A stretch of DNA of 64,000 nt. Origin: Ferrovibrio sp036381655. GTDB lineage: Bacteria; Pseudomonadota; Alphaproteobacteria; Ferrovibrionales; Ferrovibrionaceae. Positions 60,499-64,000 of the stretch are shown here, one piece after another. The notes under the pieces are model-generated. The model had not been told where the DNA came from. It did no database searches and saw only the letters and a program-made list of their open reading frames with translations. The position numbers and the translations under genes are program-made. Position 1 is the first letter of the stretch; each line of letters starts with the position of its first letter. Where the stretch lies: positions 1 through 64,000 of the forward strand of contig NZ_DASVCJ010000006.1 in the NCBI RefSeq assembly GCF_036381655.1. The letters run 5' to 3'.

Positions 60499-61437
60499 TC
60501 AGACGACGCGGGTGAGTACCGGACGGCCGCCAAAATGCGCCGCCAGGTTCTGCAACACCAGCTCGCCCATCGCACGGCGGGTCTGATGGGTGCCGCTGCC
60601 GACATGCGGCGTCAGCACGACGTTCTCGAGGCTTAGCAGCGCCTCCGGCACATGCGGCTCGTCGGCGAAGACATCGAGCCCGGCGCCGGCGATCTTGCCT
60701 TCAACCAACGCCTTCACCAGCGCCGGTTCCTCGACCACGCTGCCGCGCGCGATGTTGACGACATAACCCTTGTCGCCGAGCGCCGCGATCACCTCGGCGT
60801 TGACGATGCCTTCGGTTTCCCGTCCGCCCGGGCAGGCGATCATCAGGATATCGACATCCTTCGCCATGGCCGTGAGGTTATCATAATAGCGATACGGCAG
60901 GTCGTTCTTGCGGCGCGGTCCGAAATAGCAGATTTCGACGCCGAAGGGTTCGGCGCGCCGCGCGATGGCCTGGCCGATGCGGCCAAGCCCGACGATCCCC
61001 ATCACCTTGCCGCCGAGCTTTTCGGTCAGCGGGAACTTGGCCTTGGGCCATTGTCCCTGACGGACGAACTGATCGCCTTGCGGAATGCGCCGCATCACGC
61101 TGAGCAGCAGCACCATCGCGATATCGGCGACATCGTCGGTGAGCACATCCGGCGTATTGGTGACAATCACCTTGCGTTCCTTGGCGCAAGCGATGTCGAT
61201 CGGATCGTAACCGACTCCGAAACTGGAAATGATCTCAAGCCTGGGCAGGGCTTCGATCAGGGCGCGATCCGCTCCCACACTGCCCGACGTCACCAGCCCG
61301 CGGACCCGGCCCGAGGCCTCGCGGATCAATGCATTGCGGTCGGAAGCCTGCCACAGCCGATGCACGGTATAGTCCCGCTGCAGGATCTCCTCGATCACTG
61401 GCGGCAACGGCGTGGTTTGCAGAATCTCAACGGCCAT
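60499..61437 (-). CDS. D-isomer 2-hydroxyacid dehydrogenase (glyoxylate/hydroxypyruvate reductase-like)
   Basis: A 312-residue dehydrogenase: GIVGLGRIGQAIARRAEPFG (NAD(P) loop), NIARGSVVEEPALVKAL (arginine), LDVFADEPHVPEALL (glutamate) and PHVGSGTHQTR (histidine). It reduces 2-keto acids such as glyoxylate or hydroxypyruvate. ATG at 61437 has AGGGAG upstream. Confidence 0.84.
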   Translation of the reverse strand: MAVEILQTTPLPPVIEEILQRDYTVHRLWQASDRNALIREASGRVRGLVTSGSVGADRALIEALPRLEIISSFGVGYDPIDIACAKERKVIVTNTPDVLTDDVADIAMVLLLSVMRRIPQGDQFVRQGQWPKAKFPLTEKLGGKVMGIVGLGRIGQAIARRAEPFGVEICYFGPRRKNDLPYRYYDNLTAMAKDVDILMIACPGGRETEGIVNAEVIAALGDKGYVVNIARGSVVEEPALVKALVEGKIAGAGLDVFADEPHVPEALLSLENVVLTPHVGSGTHQTRRAMGELVLQNLAAHFGGRPVLTRVV

Positions 61438-61738
61438 CCAACATACTCCCTAGCATCTGATATCTTGCAGCGTAATGGGATCGGCTGGCGCACCGCAAGG
61501 CATGGCATCCGGCGGCGGCGGCCCATGATCCGACCCGGCCCCACGATCCGGCCGAACCGCCGAATCGCCCGGCACCCGATCCACCCCAGGCCCGGATTCC
61601 ACCAAGCCCGATTCCACCGCGACCCGACATCCGGGGCAACGGCCCCGGGAGCGCGAATGGGACCGGGCCCGTCGCGAGCCGACATTGCCGGCCGATAACG
61701 CGACCGTCATAATCTGCCGACCTTACGGGAGCCGAATC
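61438..61738. other. GC-rich gap with short C-rich repeats, no gene
   Basis: The region between the dehydrogenase and the polyamine uptake genes. It shows an imperfect run of CCCGATTCCAC/CCCGGATTCCACC-like units around 61550-61640. No coding frame is credible. It probably holds the two divergent promoters. Confidence 0.4.
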
Positions 61739-62827
61739 ATGCGCCTTTCCGCCCTCATCCTTGGATGCGCCGCCATCCTGACCGCCCTGCCCGCGGGAGC
61801 GCAGGAAAAGGTGGTCAATGTCTACAACTGGTCCGATTACATCGCCCCGGCGGTCCTGCAGGCTTTCGAGCAGGATACGGGCATCAAGGTCCGCTACGAC
61901 GTCTACGATTCCAACGACACGCTGGAAGCCAAGCTGCTGGCCGGCAAGACCGGCTACGATGTCGTGGTGCCGACGCAGTATTACATGGCGCGGCAGGTGC
62001 AGGCGAAGCTGCTGCAGCCGCTGGACAAGAGCAAGATTCCCAATCTGAAGAACCTCGATCCGGCGCTGATGGAGCGGCTGGCCAAATACGATCCCGGAAA
62101 CGCGCACGCGGCCATCTACATGTGGGGCACCAGCGGAATCGGACTCAACCCCGACAAGATCAAACAGCGCCTGCCGAACCCGCCGGCCTACAGCCTGCGC
62201 ATGCTATTCGACCCGGAGGTGGTGTCGAAATTCGCCGATTGCGGCGTCGAGGTGCTGGATGCGCCGGATGAGATCATGGTCGCCGCCATGAAATATCTCG
62301 GCCTCGATCCCAATTCGAAAGATGCCGCCAGCATCGCCAAGGCGGAGGGGGTGCTGATGAAGGTGCGCCCCTACATCCGCAAATTCCATTCGTCGCAATA
62401 CATCAACGATCTGGCGAACGGGGACGCCTGCCTCGCCTATGGCTATTCCGGCGACATCCTGCAGGCCAGGGCCCGCGCCGAGGAAGCCAAGAACGGCGTG
62501 CATGTGCAGTACCTGCTTCCCAGGGAGGGCGCGCAGCAATGGTTCGATGTGATGGCCATTCCCGCCGATGCGCCCCATGCGGAAAACGCCCACATCTTCA
62601 TCAATTACATCCTGCAGCCGAAGGTAATCGCCAAGATTACCAACGCCGTGCAATATCCGAATGCCGTGCCTGCCTCCCTGCAATTCGTCGACAAGGACGC
62701 CATGGCGGATAAAGACGTCTTCCCTCCAGCCGAGACGATCAAGCAACTCTATACGGTGCAGCCGTTCAATCAATCGCAGCAGCGTATCCTGACCCGCGCC
62801 TGGACGCGGGTGAAAGGCGGCGGCTGA
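61739..62827 (+). CDS. potF: Polyamine ABC transporter substrate-binding protein (PotF-like)
   Basis: A 362-residue periplasmic protein: signal peptide MRLSALILGCAAILTALPAGAQ, then VVNVYNWSDYIAPAVLQAFE, the classic PotF/PotD opening, and AIYMWGTSGIGLNPDKI and YGYSGDILQARAR in the binding cleft. It binds putrescine or spermidine. It is the first gene of an operon with an ATPase and a permease. ACGGGAGCC lies before the ATG. Confidence 0.88.
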   Translation: MRLSALILGCAAILTALPAGAQEKVVNVYNWSDYIAPAVLQAFEQDTGIKVRYDVYDSNDTLEAKLLAGKTGYDVVVPTQYYMARQVQAKLLQPLDKSKIPNLKNLDPALMERLAKYDPGNAHAAIYMWGTSGIGLNPDKIKQRLPNPPAYSLRMLFDPEVVSKFADCGVEVLDAPDEIMVAAMKYLGLDPNSKDAASIAKAEGVLMKVRPYIRKFHSSQYINDLANGDACLAYGYSGDILQARARAEEAKNGVHVQYLLPREGAQQWFDVMAIPADAPHAENAHIFINYILQPKVIAKITNAVQYPNAVPASLQFVDKDAMADKDVFPPAETIKQLYTVQPFNQSQQRILTRAWTRVKGGG

Positions 62828-62831
62828 AGCC

Positions 62832-63911
62832 ATGGCCCTTCTCAGCCTGAAGGGCGTTTCCAAGCATTACGGCGACGAAACGGCAGTCGACACCCTCGAT
62901 CTTGATGTCGAGGATGGCGAATGCCTCGTCCTGCTGGGGCCATCGGGTTGCGGCAAATCCACCCTGCTGCGGATGATCGCCGGCCTGGAGACGCCCGATG
63001 GCGGGCAGATCCTGCTGGATGGGCGCGACATCACGGACCTGCCGCCGCACAAGCGGCCGGTCAATATGATGTTCCAGTCTTATGCCCTGTTTCCGCATCT
63101 GACAGTGAAGGACAACATCGCCTTCGGTTTGCGCCGGGAAGGGTTGCCGAATGTCGAGATCGCGCGGCGCCTCGATGAGGCGATGGCGATGCTGGAGATC
63201 GCCGCATATGCCGACCGCAGGCCGCATCAATTGTCCGGCGGCCAGCAACAGCGCGTCGCCCTGGCGCGCGCATTGGTGAAGCGGCCGCGATTGCTGCTGC
63301 TGGACGAGCCGCTTGCCGCGCTCGACAAGCGCCTGCGTCAGCAGACCCAGGCCGAGTTGCGCAAGCTGAACCGGCAGACCGGCATCACCTTCGTCTTCGT
63401 CACGCACGACAATGACGAAGCCATGGCGCTCGCCGACCGTGTCGCCGTGATGGACCGGGGCCGCCTGCGACAGGTGGATCGGCCTCGGCAGGTCTATGAC
63501 CGGCCCATCGACCGGTTCGTCGCCACGCTCATGGCGGATATCAATCTGTTCGACGCGGTGGTCGCGGAGGAGGCCGGCGGACTGACGCTGGCGCGCAGCG
63601 GCGTAATGATGCTGCAATTTCCCATGAACGGAGCGGAGCCCCAGCCGGGAGGCCGGCAATTGCTCGGGTTGCGGCCGGAGCAGATCAAGATTTCCCGCGA
63701 GGCCGGACCGAGCGCGCCCAATACGGCCTCGGGCATCGTCACCGATATCGACTACATCGGCGACATGACGACACTCGAAATCCGCCTCCCCGACGGCCAG
63801 ACCGTCAGGGCCTCGCAACTGAACTCGATCCAAGAGCCGATCGTCGAACGCGATGAAACGGTTTGGCTTGCCTGGGATGCCAATGCCCTCGTCCCGCTGG
63901 CGGATCGGTGA
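62832..63911 (+). CDS. potG: Polyamine ABC transporter ATP-binding protein (PotG/PotA-like)
   Basis: A 359-residue ATPase: LLGPSGCGKSTLLRMIAG (Walker A), QLSGGQQQRVALARAL, RLLLLDEPLAALDK (Walker B) and a C-terminal TOBE-like part with LLGLRPEQIKISRE and TDIDYIGDMTTLEIRL. It drives PotF-dependent polyamine uptake. Four bases follow the potF stop. Confidence 0.88.
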   Translation: MALLSLKGVSKHYGDETAVDTLDLDVEDGECLVLLGPSGCGKSTLLRMIAGLETPDGGQILLDGRDITDLPPHKRPVNMMFQSYALFPHLTVKDNIAFGLRREGLPNVEIARRLDEAMAMLEIAAYADRRPHQLSGGQQQRVALARALVKRPRLLLLDEPLAALDKRLRQQTQAELRKLNRQTGITFVFVTHDNDEAMALADRVAVMDRGRLRQVDRPRQVYDRPIDRFVATLMADINLFDAVVAEEAGGLTLARSGVMMLQFPMNGAEPQPGGRQLLGLRPEQIKISREAGPSAPNTASGIVTDIDYIGDMTTLEIRLPDGQTVRASQLNSIQEPIVERDETVWLAWDANALVPLADR

Positions 63912-63912
63912 G

Positions 63913-64000
63913 ATGACGCGTCGCAGTGCCGCCCTGCTTGCCGTACCCGCGCTGTGGACGGCCGTCTTCATCGCCGTCCCGCTGGCCCTGATCCTGAAGA
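63913..64000 (+). CDS. potH: ABC transporter permease (PotH-like), cut by window edge
   Basis: The first 29 residues of a membrane protein beginning MTRRSAALLAVPALWTAVFI, a hydrophobic segment typical of PotH. It starts one base after the potG stop and runs beyond the right edge. Assigned by position and the N-terminal helix only. Confidence 0.7.
   Translation, partial: MTRRSAALLAVPALWTAVFIAVPLALILK

Noticed and set aside
61427..62107. 226-codon minus-strand frame opposite potF and its upstream region
   Set aside because: Contradicts the clear signal peptide and PotF motifs on the other strand; low-complexity translation.
1..64000. tRNA or rRNA genes and CRISPR arrays
   Set aside because: No cloverleaf-like acceptor/T-arm pattern, rRNA signature or regularly spaced direct repeats were noticed by eye; a covariance search was not possible.

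Overview
The window is about 64 kb of GC-rich DNA with dense, mostly overlapping genes. The content suggests a free-living alphaproteobacterium, probably Rhodospirillales-like: several branched-chain-type ABC uptake systems, many CoA-dependent degradative enzymes, an ornithine decarboxylase with a structured leader, and a BadR/BadH/Ali set like that of Rhodopseudomonas. The taxon is an inference; no rRNA or tRNA gene was seen. No CRISPR array or prophage was seen.

Layout. (1) 1-511: an IS3-family element runs off the left edge and is inserted into a serine recombinase remnant, so this edge has a mobile history. (2) 623-6107: a cyclohexanecarboxylate-type module with a TauD-like dioxygenase, BadH-like dehydrogenase, BadR-like MarR regulator, AliB-like acyl-CoA dehydrogenase and AliA-like CoA ligase. 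The same 16-bp AT-rich site with a perfect CAATATATTG core lies in both divergent intergenic gaps. (3) 6133-25285: a second, larger acyl-CoA module of three transcription units. One is a leftward operon (enoyl reductase-like SDR, LivG, acyl-CoA synthetase, LivH, LivM, LivF, binding protein, crotonase). One is a rightward operon (acyl-CoA dehydrogenase, PaaK-like ligase, two acyl-CoA carboxylase subunits, HMG-CoA lyase-like). One is a leftward pair (transglutaminase-like, crotonase). Each has a CTAAC-N4-GTTAG palindrome in its promoter region. In the middle sits one gene encoding two complete TetR repressors in a single chain. (4) 25552-32051: a divergent ABC uptake locus of unknown substrate with its own TetR, bracketed by two nearly identical 20-bp operators. 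(5) 32287-47866: MFS transporter, aldo-keto reductase, DinB, DUF892 protein, Rdx-type protein, TypA, SPOR lipoprotein, solo biotinyl protein, an aldolase-dehydrogenase fusion next to an MtnA-like isomerase (a possible DHAP shunt), a drug-type MFS pump, quinone oxidoreductase and a PAS histidine kinase. (6) 48213-55206: ornithine decarboxylase with leader hairpin, FecR protein, and a uracil catabolism (URC) operon coupled to a carboxyltransferase. (7) 55400-64000: AhpD-like protein, SDR, CaiB/racemase and rhodanese genes, a membrane protein, a transglycosylase, a 2-hydroxyacid dehydrogenase and the start of a polyamine ABC transporter operon.

How it fits together. Regions 2 and 3 look like an acid-degradation island: uptake by the Liv-type transporter, activation by three different CoA ligases, dehydrogenation and hydration by acyl-CoA dehydrogenases and crotonases, then carboxylation and lyase cleavage as in the leucine or acyclic terpene pathways. 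The substrate is not identified; an alicyclic or beta-methyl-branched acid fits best. The most unusual element is the single-chain double TetR (14863-16200) together with its apparent three-promoter regulon and a variant palindrome in front of its own gene.
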